This document shows positions 45,391-54,700 of a stretch of 64,000 nt of DNA, one piece after another. The notes under the pieces were generated by a model, which did not search any database, was not told where the DNA came from, and was given only the letters and a program-made list of their open reading frames with translations. The position numbers and the translations under genes are program-made. Position 1 is the stretch's first letter; each line of letters begins with the position of its first letter. Where the stretch lies: contig NC_015321.1 of assembly GCF_000194605.1 (NCBI RefSeq), positions 2,294,001 to 2,358,000 of the forward strand. The letters are read 5' to 3'. Source of the stretch: Fluviicola taffensis DSM 16823 (GTDB lineage: Bacteria > Bacteroidota > Bacteroidia > Flavobacteriales_D > Crocinitomicaceae).

Positions 45391-46680
45391 CTATCTGTAA
45401 ATCAAATACTTTTTACGCGTTTTTAAAAACGATTCAATCCCCAATTTCCAGGTTTCTTTGATTTCCTTTGCGCTTAAACCAGCTTTTAATTGAGCACGTA
45501 GAGTCGCTGTTCCGGCTAAGCGATCAAAGAAGTTTCGTTGATTGATAAAGTCAATGCTATCTCCCAATTGATCGCGCGCATTGATGATCCAATTCAAATT
45601 GATTTCATACATGCGCTTGTTTTGGCTGGCTCTTAAATCGTAGCCATTACACGTGCGGTTTTGCCAAAGTGGATCTTTCGCACCTGTTGTTGGCATGGGT
45701 ACAAAGGTAAATCCGGTGTTTCTAAAACTGGGGTGGCCGTACTGTTCAAAGGGACGTTCAGTTCCTCTTCCAATACTCACAGTTGTTGCTTCAAATAAAC
45801 ACAAACTGGGGTACAAATTAATAGCTAAGTCTGTTCGCAAATTTGGTGAAGGAGGAATGGCTATTTCAAATTTGGTTTTGTGTGTGTAATTGCGGCAAGG
45901 AACAATGTACATTTGACAAGTAACATCGTTGTGCAACCAAAATTCACCATTCACCATCAAAGCATATTCACCAATGGTCATTCCGTAAACAATAGGCACT
46001 GGATGCATTCCAATAAAGGATGTTTGATCTTTTTCTAAAATTGGTCCATCAACGTAATGAGCATTCGGATTCGGGCGATCCAAAACAATCAATGCTTTAT
46101 TATTTTCAGCACATGCTTCCATGACATAATGCAAGGTAGAAATATAGGTGTAGAAGCGCACTCCTACATCTTGGATGTCAAATAAAACGATGTCAATATC
46201 CCATAATTGGTCTGCACGTGGTTTTTTGTTGTTTCCGTACAACGAAACAATGGGTAATCCGGTTACAGGATCTTGGTGACTCCAAACCTTTTCACCAGCA
46301 TCTGCAGTTCCTCTAAATCCATGCTCAGGTGCAAATACTTTCCGAATGTTGATTCCCAAAGCAAGTAAAGTATCCACTAAATGCATTGATCCGAGAGAAG
46401 AAGATTGATTGGCAACAATGGCAACTCTTTTTCCGCGCAAGGAATCTAAGTATAGGTGCATTCGCGCATTTCCTAGCTGTAAATCCGGGATTTTTTCAGT
46501 CCCGTAAGCATCGTATTTGATTTCATCATCAATGGGTTGAATAACTGGATATTCTTTTTCTTTGGTATTCGGAGTAGTTTCAACTGTTTTGGAAGTTATT
46601 GGTTTTGTAGCGCAGGAAACTGTGAAAAGCAAAATAATACTTTTCAACGCCAAAAGCTTTATGTACTTTCGTATCCGCAT
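45391..46680 (-). CDS. namZ: Exo-beta-N-acetylmuramidase NamZ-like (DUF1343) lipoprotein
   Basis: A 429-residue protein of the DUF1343 family, whose characterised member releases MurNAc from non-reducing ends of peptidoglycan fragments. The family core is clear: RVAIVANQSSSLG, FAPEHGFRGTADAGE, LPIVSLYG, DIVLFDIQDVGVRFYTYIST, VLDRPNPN, and YGMTIGEYALMVNGE. The N-terminus MRIRKYIKLLALKSIILLFTVSC is a lipoprotein-type signal. Start choice: ATG 46680 puts the signal at the amino end, while ATG 46710 (ten residues longer) is possible and would increase overlap with the divergent gene. The ATG at 46680 shares two bases with the start of the divergent permease in a single CATG. Confidence 0.88.
   Translation of the reverse strand: MRIRKYIKLLALKSIILLFTVSCATKPITSKTVETTPNTKEKEYPVIQPIDDEIKYDAYGTEKIPDLQLGNARMHLYLDSLRGKRVAIVANQSSSLGSMHLVDTLLALGINIRKVFAPEHGFRGTADAGEKVWSHQDPVTGLPIVSLYGNNKKPRADQLWDIDIVLFDIQDVGVRFYTYISTLHYVMEACAENNKALIVLDRPNPNAHYVDGPILEKDQTSFIGMHPVPIVYGMTIGEYALMVNGEFWLHNDVTCQMYIVPCRNYTHKTKFEIAIPPSPNLRTDLAINLYPSLCLFEATTVSIGRGTERPFEQYGHPSFRNTGFTFVPMPTTGAKDPLWQNRTCNGYDLRASQNKRMYEINLNWIINARDQLGDSIDFINQRNFFDRLAGTATLRAQLKAGLSAKEIKETWKLGIESFLKTRKKYLIYR
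46664..46671 (+). promoter_or_regulatory. Possible -7 box of the FtsX-type permease gene
   Basis: TACTTTCG differs from TAnnTTTG at one position and ends 7 bases before ATG 46679. It lies within the coding sequence of the divergent namZ gene. Confidence 0.35.
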
Positions 46681-48388
46681 GGGCAATAATTGGAATGTTA
46701 TATTTTTCATAGCTAAAAAACTTCAACGCAAACAGGCCGTTGTAGACGAATCTTTGCAAGGAACTAAAAGGGCTGCAAAGCCAATTACACGAATTGCTGT
46801 TTTGAGCATTTCTCTTGCAATGGTTGTAAATATCGTCACAATTGCTGTTGTTGAAGGATTCCAACAAGAAGTGAGCCGCAAAGTTATAGGTTTTGGTTCA
46901 CATATCTCCATTCAAAAAGAAGGAGAAATTTCTTTGAGAGAATCTGAACCGCTCATGCGTAATCCAACGTTCGAAAAATTACTTCGAAAAATTAACGGCG
47001 TAACCCATGTTCAATCAGTTGCTTACAAGCCTGCTCTTATTCAATCGAGAGGAAATGTAGCCCAAAAAGAGATCCTTGGAGTTGTTTTAAAAGGTGTTGA
47101 TAAAAATTACGATTGGTCTTTTTTTAAATCCTATTTGAAAGAAGGGAAATTACCCACATTTAAAGAACGAGCTTCAACCGAGGTGCTTATTTCCAAGCGT
47201 ATTGCCAATGATTTGCATTATAAATTGGGAGATACCATCAATGCTTATTTTGTGAAGCAACGCCCAATTCAACGCCAGTTTCACATTGTTGGAATTTACG
47301 AAACGGGCTTGGAAGATTTCGACAAAGAATTGGTTTTTTGTTATCTGCCACAGGTTCAGCAATTGAATGATTGGGGAATTACCTCTGAAATTTTAATTGA
47401 TGATACACTTTCGCCGTATGGTGAGTTAATCATTCGCGCACAAGTTTCAGGTGGAAATGGAAATTACCGATTCGATTGGGGAGAAGGCTATGAAAAGTAT
47501 GCGGGGTTTTCTATTTGTCCTACAAAAGACACAACGATTCGATTGATTGTTTCCGATTATTGGACATTCATGGACGAACCTGCTGGAAGTTTAGATGCAA
47601 GAGATGGAGAAACGACTATTCCTGATACTACTTATTTGAAAATCAAGGTTCGTGGCGATAAAATGGCTTTTTGTAATTTCAAAGTGGACTCTGAACAAAA
47701 ATTGGTTCGAAAGTTCCTAGATCAAGAAGGATATCATTATCAATTAAATGGTGGTCAAAAAACACTAGATGTGGAATCTTTCCCTGGAAAAGGATCATTT
47801 AGTGAATACATTGGGTCTTATGAATTGAGTGTAAAAGATTTTTCAGACATTGAAAATCAAAAATTCAAGATCCGAAAAGTGGTTGCTTATAACCCCGATT
47901 TTCAACAACAAGTAAAGGTTAATAGCATCAAAGACAATCAACGTGATTTGTTTGTTTGGTTGAGTTTTCTGGATATAAATTTGGCTATTGTACTAATTCT
48001 CATGTTGGTTATTGGAATCGTAAATATGGGTTCTGCTTTGCTCGTTTTAATCTTGGTGAGAACCAACTTTATAGGGGTTTTAAAGGCAATGGGGGGCAAT
48101 AATGGATTTGTTCGAAAGATCTTTTTGGTTCATATTGGTCAATTAATTTTAAAGGGAATGATTTGGGGGAATGTAGTTGGAATTGGACTTTGCTGGTTGC
48201 AATATCAGTTTCATATCATTCCATTAGATCCGAAAGTTTATTACTTAAATACGGTTCCAATTGAGTTTAGCTTATTGAAAATTGGGGTGTTGAATTGCAT
48301 TACTTTGGGAGTGTGTTTGATTGCTTTATTTGTTCCATCACTTTTGATTAGTCGAATAAATCCAGCTAAATCTATCCGATTTAAATAA
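46679..48388 (+). CDS. FtsX/LolE-type ABC permease with a large periplasmic insertion
   Basis: A 569-residue permease. Its amino end (NVIFFIAKKLQRK) and TM1 (VLSISLAMVVNIVTIAVVEGFQ) are followed by the MacB-type periplasmic domain (DFDKELVFCYLPQVQQLNDW) and three C-terminal helices (NLAIVLILMLVIGIVNMGSALL; ILKGMIWGNVVGIGLCWL; LNCITLGVCLIALFVPSLLI), ending NPAKSIRF. It is about 150 residues longer than usual. The excess lies between QQLNDWGITSEILIDD and YIGSYELSVKDF, and includes a segment with the look of an adhesin Ig repeat (VSGGNGNYRFDWGEGYEKYA...IRLIVSD). No ATPase gene is adjacent. ATG 46679 is preferred over 46661 because of the possible promoter box. Confidence 0.82.
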   Translation: MGNNWNVIFFIAKKLQRKQAVVDESLQGTKRAAKPITRIAVLSISLAMVVNIVTIAVVEGFQQEVSRKVIGFGSHISIQKEGEISLRESEPLMRNPTFEKLLRKINGVTHVQSVAYKPALIQSRGNVAQKEILGVVLKGVDKNYDWSFFKSYLKEGKLPTFKERASTEVLISKRIANDLHYKLGDTINAYFVKQRPIQRQFHIVGIYETGLEDFDKELVFCYLPQVQQLNDWGITSEILIDDTLSPYGELIIRAQVSGGNGNYRFDWGEGYEKYAGFSICPTKDTTIRLIVSDYWTFMDEPAGSLDARDGETTIPDTTYLKIKVRGDKMAFCNFKVDSEQKLVRKFLDQEGYHYQLNGGQKTLDVESFPGKGSFSEYIGSYELSVKDFSDIENQKFKIRKVVAYNPDFQQQVKVNSIKDNQRDLFVWLSFLDINLAIVLILMLVIGIVNMGSALLVLILVRTNFIGVLKAMGGNNGFVRKIFLVHIGQLILKGMIWGNVVGIGLCWLQYQFHIIPLDPKVYYLNTVPIEFSLLKIGVLNCITLGVCLIALFVPSLLISRINPAKSIRFK

Positions 48389-48451
48389 GCCGTTTAATAG
48401 ATAATTCAACCATTTCCAGATAAAAGAATACGAATTGCTCTAATAAATCGT

Positions 48452-48459
48452 TATTTTTG
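48452..48459 (+). promoter_or_regulatory. -7 promoter box of the outer-membrane protein - kdtA operon
   Basis: TATTTTTG matches TAnnTTTG, 15 bases before ATG 48475. Confidence 0.5.
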
Positions 48460-48474
48460 AACGACATAAAAAAG

Positions 48475-49233
48475 ATGAGAAACGCAGGAATAATTTTTTG
48501 TTTCATACTCTCCAGCTTCTTCGGATTTGGCCAGAGAAACATTCGTGATAGCGCCATTGCTACACCTTGGATTGCTGTTCATTATGGATTAAATGCTCCT
48601 GGAGGAGATTTGAAAGAACGTTTTGGATTAGTGAATCACCTAGGCGCGATGGCTGGATATAAAACTTCCAAAAATTGGGTCTATGGCTTAGATGGAAACT
48701 TTATGTTTGGGAATCAGATAAAGATTCCAGATATGTTTTCCCATCTAACAGATTCATACGGACAAATTACGGATGTAAATGGTGATGTAGCTATTGTAGT
48801 AGTGACAATGCGCGGTTTCAATTTAAATGCAATGGTTGGCAAGGTTTTTCCAGTTTTAAGTCCAAATAAGAATTCTGGAATTTACATACATGGCGGAGTT
48901 GGTTATATGCAATATAAGGCACGTGTAGAAACTCAGGATCAAGTAATTCCAACCCTCGAAAAAAAATACAGAAAAGGATATGACAGGTATACAACGGGTG
49001 TTAATTTTCATCAGTTTGTTGGATATGCTTTTATGGCGAATCAAGGATTTTTGAATTTCTATGGAGGGTTTTATATCCAAGAAGGACTCACTTACAATCG
49101 AAGAGAAATCTTTTTTGATCAACCCGATATTCCAGTTTCTAAAGCGCAACGGTTAGATTTACAATACGGCTTTAAAGTAGGTTGGTTCATTCCTGTTTAT
49201 AAAAGAAAACCGAAAGATTTTTATTTCGACTAA
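48475..49233 (+). CDS. Predicted outer-membrane beta-barrel protein, unknown function
   Basis: 252 residues with signal peptide (MRNAGIIFCFILSSFFGFGQ). The body consists of alternating hydrophobic strands and turns (WIAVHYGLNAPGGDL, GAMAGYKTSKNWVYGLDGNFMFG, NSGIYIHGGVGYMQYKARVE, LDLQYGFKVGWFIPVYKR), consistent with a small 8- to 10-stranded barrel. The family is not recognised. ATG 48475 is chosen over TTG 48457, which overlaps the -7 box. The stop codon is directly followed by the kdtA ATG, so it may take part in lipopolysaccharide or outer-membrane biogenesis; that is inference from position only. Confidence 0.75.
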   Translation: MRNAGIIFCFILSSFFGFGQRNIRDSAIATPWIAVHYGLNAPGGDLKERFGLVNHLGAMAGYKTSKNWVYGLDGNFMFGNQIKIPDMFSHLTDSYGQITDVNGDVAIVVVTMRGFNLNAMVGKVFPVLSPNKNSGIYIHGGVGYMQYKARVETQDQVIPTLEKKYRKGYDRYTTGVNFHQFVGYAFMANQGFLNFYGGFYIQEGLTYNRREIFFDQPDIPVSKAQRLDLQYGFKVGWFIPVYKRKPKDFYFD

Positions 49234-50439
49234 ATGAGGATATTTTACGGTTTTGGGATTCGTTTTTTTTATGCCGTCATGTGGCTCGTATCTTGGTTTC
49301 ATCCAAAAGCGAAGAAATGGATTCTAGGACGACGTGTTTCGATTGATTCGTACAATATTCCCAAAGAGAAAGAAGTTGTTTGGTTTCACTGTGCGTCTTT
49401 AGGGGAATTTGATCAAGGACTTCCTGTAATGAATGCCTACAAAGAAGCTCATTCCGATTCATTTTTGTTGGTCACTTTTTTCAGTCCTTCGGGAATAGAA
49501 TTTTACAACAAGCGTGATCATCAGGTCGATTTAGCTATGTATTTGCCTTTAGATACAAAAGTAAAAGCCGAAAAGTTCATTGCTCATTTCAATCCCCGAA
49601 TGGTATTTTTTGTGAAGTATGAATTTTGGTACAATCACCTGAAATGCGCGCGAAGAAATGGTGCGAAAATCTACGGAGTTAGCAGTTTGTTTCGACCAAG
49701 TCATCGTTTTTTTAAATGGTATGGTGGATTTTTCAGAAAAGCGCTGCGATTATTTGATCATTTTTACGCCCAAGATATTCGTTCCAAGGATTTATTGAAT
49801 AGTATTGGAATAAATCAAGTTACAGTTACTGGTGATACGCGCTACGATAGAATGATAGCCGTAAAGGATCAAATTCAAGAAAATGAAATCATCCGCTCTT
49901 TTGTGGAAGCAAAGCCTGTTTTGATTTTGGGGAGTTCTTGGATCATTGACGAAGAAATTTTAGTTCCTGCATTGTCTGAAATGCGTAAGAAATATAAGCT
50001 AATTATTGCTCCACATGATATCTCTGAAAAGCATATTGAGCAAATTTCCGCAGAGTTTGATTTTGATTTGGAACGCTATACTAATTTCCAAAATTTGGGA
50101 AAAGACATCCTCATTTTAGATACGATTGGCCAATTAACAAATGCTTATCACTATGCTGATTTAGCATATATCGGAGGAGGATTTACAGGTAAATTACATA
50201 ACATCTTAGAGCCCGGAGCTTTTGGGATTCCCATTTTTTTTGGACCAAAATACGCGCGTTTTCCAGAAGCTCAATTGTTCCTGGATCACGGTGTGGCTTA
50301 TACAATCGAAGATAGTTTCAGTTTTGAAAAAGCAGTGGAGGATGCACTTGGAAAAAGAGCTCAAATCAATGAAAAACTTGCAGAGATTTTTGCACGAAAT
50401 CAAGGAGCAGCGAAGAAGATTATTAGTTCGTTAAGCTAA
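49234..50439 (+). CDS. kdtA: 3-deoxy-D-manno-octulosonic acid transferase
   Basis: Transfers Kdo from CMP-Kdo to lipid IVA at the cytoplasmic face of the inner membrane. A 401-residue GT30 protein: an N-terminal membrane-association helix (IRFFYAVMWLVSWFHP), then VVWFHCASLGEFDQGLPV with the catalytic glutamate Glu58, FFSPSGIEFY, TGDTRYDRM, LGSSWIIDEE and the CMP-Kdo-binding GGGFTGKLHNILEPGAFGIP. It begins immediately after the stop of the outer-membrane protein gene, so the two are co-translated. Downstream is a convergent LOG gene with a long inverted repeat in the gap. Confidence 0.93.
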   Translation: MRIFYGFGIRFFYAVMWLVSWFHPKAKKWILGRRVSIDSYNIPKEKEVVWFHCASLGEFDQGLPVMNAYKEAHSDSFLLVTFFSPSGIEFYNKRDHQVDLAMYLPLDTKVKAEKFIAHFNPRMVFFVKYEFWYNHLKCARRNGAKIYGVSSLFRPSHRFFKWYGGFFRKALRLFDHFYAQDIRSKDLLNSIGINQVTVTGDTRYDRMIAVKDQIQENEIIRSFVEAKPVLILGSSWIIDEEILVPALSEMRKKYKLIIAPHDISEKHIEQISAEFDFDLERYTNFQNLGKDILILDTIGQLTNAYHYADLAYIGGGFTGKLHNILEPGAFGIPIFFGPKYARFPEAQLFLDHGVAYTIEDSFSFEKAVEDALGKRAQINEKLAEIFARNQGAAKKIISSLS

Positions 50440-50629
50440 ACCACATAGAAACATAGCACATATAGAAGATATGTTAGTCATGTTCTTTCCAGATTTATAA
50501 AGCTATGTAGTCTATGTTTGTCTAGGGAATAACTTGGTTGAATAGGGTTGACGGTTTTTAATCACGCCATTCTCCCTCAATGTCTTTTAGAAACATTAAA
50601 AACTATGTGACCTATGTTTCTATGTGGTT
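50439..50629. repeat. Perfect 18-bp inverted repeat with internal word copies in convergent gap (ACATAG family)
   Basis: AACCACATAGAAACATAG (50439-50456) is exactly complementary to CTATGTTTCTATGTGGTT (50612-50629). Between the arms are further related words (CTATGTAGTCTATGTTTGTCT around 50502-50522, with AACTATGTGACC beside the right arm). This spans nearly all of the gap between kdtA and the LOG gene, and starts in the kdtA stop codon. Confidence 0.85.
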
Positions 50630-50643
50630 CACTAAAATAGATC

Positions 50644-51327
50644 TTAAAAGTTGGGACTCAGATCGTGTGTTTTGTAGAAATCTTCGATGTATTTCACCGC
50701 TTCGTCTGCCGTATCAACGATTGTTAAGAAACGCATGTCTTCTGGATGGATATTGTTCTCTTTTTCCAACATCACTTTTTGAACCCATTCTACCAAACCA
50801 GTCCAATAATCTCGACCTACCAATACAACAGGTCTTTTGGTGATTTTCTTAGTTTGAATTAAAGTGATTGCTTCAAACAATTCATCCATTGTTCCAAACC
50901 CTCCAGGGAGGACGACAAATCCTTGCGAATACTTCACGAAAATAACCTTTCGCACGAAGAAATAATCAAAATTTAGTAGGCTTCCTCGATCCACATATTT
51001 ATTGTGAAATTGTTCAAAAGGAAGGTCGATATTTAATCCAACAGATTTCCCCCCTGCTTGATGTGCACCTTTGTTTCCAGCTTCCATAATTCCTGGACCA
51101 CCACCAGTGATGATTCCATATCCTGATTTCGCCAATTTTTCACCAATCTCTACACTTAATTGATAGTATTTGTTTTCATCCTTGGTTCTAGCTGAACCGA
51201 AAATCGAAATACACGGACCAATTTTGGCCATTCGCTCGTATCCCTCTACAAACTCAGACATAATTTTAAAAATTGCCCAGCTATCGTTTGTTTTTATCTC
51301 GTTCCAGTCTTTGCGTAGTGCGTTCAT
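50644..51327 (-). CDS. LOG-family nucleotide 5'-monophosphate phosphoribohydrolase
   Basis: A 227-residue Rossmann-fold protein of the TIGR00730/LOG family. Members hydrolyse the N-glycosidic bond of AMP or cytokinin riboside monophosphates. Motifs are ISIFGSARTKDENKYY, GYGIITGGGPGIMEAGNKGA with the general glycine-rich loop, and the hallmark VLPGGFGTMDELFE (PGGxGTxxE). The amino end carries an extra 30 or so residues relative to the shortest LOG proteins. Convergent with kdtA. The upstream TATTTTTA is only a weak -7 candidate. Substrate not determinable. Confidence 0.9.
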   Translation of the reverse strand: MNALRKDWNEIKTNDSWAIFKIMSEFVEGYERMAKIGPCISIFGSARTKDENKYYQLSVEIGEKLAKSGYGIITGGGPGIMEAGNKGAHQAGGKSVGLNIDLPFEQFHNKYVDRGSLLNFDYFFVRKVIFVKYSQGFVVLPGGFGTMDELFEAITLIQTKKITKRPVVLVGRDYWTGLVEWVQKVMLEKENNIHPEDMRFLTIVDTADEAVKYIEDFYKTHDLSPNF

Positions 51328-51728
51328 GTGTCTATTTTGAGGCAGAAAACTGCATTTCTGTAAAAATAACTTACTAATACCAATGATCGATTTGCTGGTA
51401 TATTAATTATGAACGTTTCGAAGTTTAAAAGCAATAGAAGAAGCAAAAAATCCTGAATCACCGCAAATTATTTCAGTTTTATATGTAATAAAATGAAAAT
51501 TATAGTTTTAGTTCTAATTAACTGATAATTAGTAGTTAATATAGATTGCTTTTATTCAAATTTTAACAAAAATCATCCAAATGATTAAAATTTTTTGTTA
51601 AAAATTTGGAAATGTTAAAATTTAATTTTAACGTTGAATAACTTAATTACGACTATTCATTGCGAAGAGTGTCATCGTTGGTTCAACATGATATATTCGA
51701 GTAATAAAAGTCGATAAAAACTATTTAT
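51328..51728. other. AT-rich control region upstream of the adhesin operon, no gene seen
   Basis: 401 bases between divergent genes with no convincing frame. It holds a perfect GTTAAAATT-T-AATTTTAAC palindrome (51614-51632), an inverted repeat TTAACAAAAAT/TTTTTTGTTAA (51563-51601) and, nearer the gene, TATATTCG, a one-mismatch -7 candidate around 51691. No clear terminator. Confidence 0.5.
51614..51632. promoter_or_regulatory. Palindromic operator candidate upstream of the adhesin operon
   Basis: Arms GTTAAAATT and AATTTTAAC are exact complements around a single T, centred about 106 bases upstream of the cargo gene start. This size and symmetry suit a dimeric regulator, but AT-rich palindromes also arise by chance. 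Confidence 0.4.
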
Positions 51729-54700
51729 ATGACCAATATTTACTCGAATCGAGCTAGGATTCTTATGTCCTTCTTGTTTAGCTCTCTTTTCGTTGTAGCA
51801 TCTCTTGCGCAGTGTCCCGGATCCAATACGGGTTATATCAATGCCCAAGTCAGTTTGAATAATGCTGCTGGAGGAACAGACCCTTGGAACAATCCTGGAA
51901 ATGCACTAACTGATAATAACAGTTATGCCACTATGACCAATGCAGCCTTATTGATTGGAGGAACCGTTAGAAGTTCCAATTTTTTGGTCTTCAGGAATCT
52001 AAACTTAAATATTCCGGTAAACGCACAAATTTGTGGTGTTCAAGTGGAAGTAAGAAAATTAAGTTCAGATAACTCTGGTTCAAATTGGACCCGCGATTTG
52101 GATATTCGGTTGTTAAAAAACAATCAAATTACAGGAACGAATCATGCAAATACAGGTGTCAATTGGCCAACAAGTGAAACAGCATTTACTTACGGAACCA
52201 ATTCCGATTTATGGGGAACAACTCTGAATGGCATGGAGGTTAGCAGCAATGGCTTTGGTGTTGCAATAGCTGCGGAATCAAGAGCTGCGGGGTTGTTACT
52301 TCCAACGGTTATTTCATACATTGATGCAGTTCGTATCAGAGTTTACTATTTTGTTCCATTAAGCGATTCAGATAATGATGGTATTCAAGATGTATCAGAT
52401 ATTGATTGGGATGGAGATGGAGTTGCAAATAATGCGGAATTGTTGCCTTGTACTGCAACATCTACTTTACCACTAACTGCTCAATCAGATCCAACGTTGT
52501 TTTATCCAACTATATCGGGTGTTTGGGCAAATATGATTAGTAGAAATACAACAGGTGCGGGAATCGTAAATTTTAACATCTCTGAAAATTATTCTGCAGT
52601 AACTGGTTTGGAAGTTTACACCGAACAAGATGTTACTGCTGCAATCGATCAATCAGTTCAAGTACTTCGTTTTAGCCAACCAGTTAGTAATCTATCGTTC
52701 AAGCTTCAAGATATTGACATTGCAGCAGGTCAATTCCAAGACCGGATTACTGTAAATGCCTATTCTTTTGGACAATTATATCAATTGACAGCTGCGGATT
52801 ATACGATTGGATCTGGAAATTTTAACTCCTTTACTGGAAGTAATAGATTTCTTGGTTTAGTAGCTATGGATAACACCGAGTTAAATGGAACCATTACCGT
52901 GAATATTCCAGTTCTAGTCGATTCTGTTCGATTTGTTTATGATAACCTAGATGCAGGTCTTGGAAATCAGGGATATGGACTTGGTGAAATAAAATTCTGT
53001 TCTCCAGTAGCTTCTTCACAAGACTTTGACAATGATGGAAAACCAGATTGGAAAGATCAGGATTCCGATAACGATGGAATTTTGGATTTGCATGAGTATC
53101 AAACTTCAGCTGGATTTATTCCACCAACAGGATCAGACTCGGATGGTGATGGATTAGACAATGCATACGATGTAAGTACTGGAGGAACATTGATTGTTCC
53201 AGTTAATACAGATGGAGCGGATAGCCCAGATTACATTGATTTAGATTCAGACAATGATGGGTTCTCCGATCAGTTGGAAGGAAATGATGCCAATCACAAT
53301 TGTGTGGCAGATTTCAATCTTCTCAATATTGATACGGATAATGACGGGTTAGATAACGCGTATGACCCAAATAATGGAGGAACAACTGCTCCAAGACAAG
53401 ATTCAGATAATGATGGTCTTCCTGATTGGAGAGAAAATACGGTTCCAACAACAGCAGCTGCTGGAAATGATCAAAGTGGATGTGGAACAACTTATACAAT
53501 GGCGGCAAACGTGCCGGTTTCAGGTCAAGGTTATTGGACAGTAGCATCTGGAGCAGGTTCATTCTCTAACATTCATACTGCAACAGCAACAGTTTCTAGT
53601 TTGAATACGGGTGCGAACACCTATAATTGGATTATTTATACAGATGGTTGTCATTCGTCTTCCGATCAAGTTGTAATCAATCAAAGTACTCCAATCTCAA
53701 CACCAAGCGCCATGAGTAATGGACCTTTGTGTGAAGGAGCTACTCTAAATTTAACAACATCTGCTGTCTTGAATGCTAGTTATTCATGGACAGGACCAAA
53801 TAGCTTTACGAGTTCTTTGCAAAATCCTTCAATTTCAGCAATTACTGCGGCAGGTGCAGGAACTTACAATGTGACCGTTTCTGTTGCAGGATGTAGTTCA
53901 GCAGCAGGTAGCACATCTGTAACTATCAATCCAGCACCTATAGCGCCAGCAGCGTCAAGTAATTCACCTGTTTGTAATGGTTCTTCAATCAACCTAACGA
54001 CACCAGGTATTATTGGTGCAACTTATCTTTGGTCAGGACCAAATGGGTTTAGCTCTACGCTTCAAAATCCAACTATTGGATCAGTAAATAGTATTCATGC
54101 AGGAACCTATTCCTTGCAAATTACCGTAAGTGGATGCCCTTCGATTACTTCATCAACAACGAATGTGATTGTAAATCCAATTCCAACAGGAGCTACAGCA
54201 TCAAGTAATTCACCTGTTTGTCAGAATGGAAGTATCAATTTAGCAGCAACAACTGTTTCAGGAGCAACTTATTCTTGGACAGGACCTAATAGTTTTTCAA
54301 GTACAGATCAAAATCCAATTATTCCAAATGCACAAGCAGTGAATGCTGGATCTTACTCTGTGACTACAATTGTCAATGGATGTAGTTCAACAGCAAGCGC
54401 AACTTCTGTTGTCATTAATCCGAGTGCAACAATCGCATTAGGAACAGTGTCTAATCCAACAACTTGTTCATCAACTGATGGAAGTATTCAAGTAACGGGT
54501 TCTGCAACGGGGAATTTAATTTGGACGGGTACTTCTTCAGGAAGTCAAATGGGAGTAACTCTTCCAGCGACCATTCCAAATTTGGGTTCAGGATCTTATA
54601 ATATTTCACTGGTATTGGCATCAGGTTGTTCATCTAATATCTTGGCACAAACCCTTAGTGGACCAAGTGCACCAGCAACCCCAACAATCACACCTGGAGG

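Noticed and set aside
51330-51365. CAGAAA/TTTCTG hairpin upstream of the LOG gene
   Set aside because: Only 6 bp in an AT-rich leader, compatible with chance.
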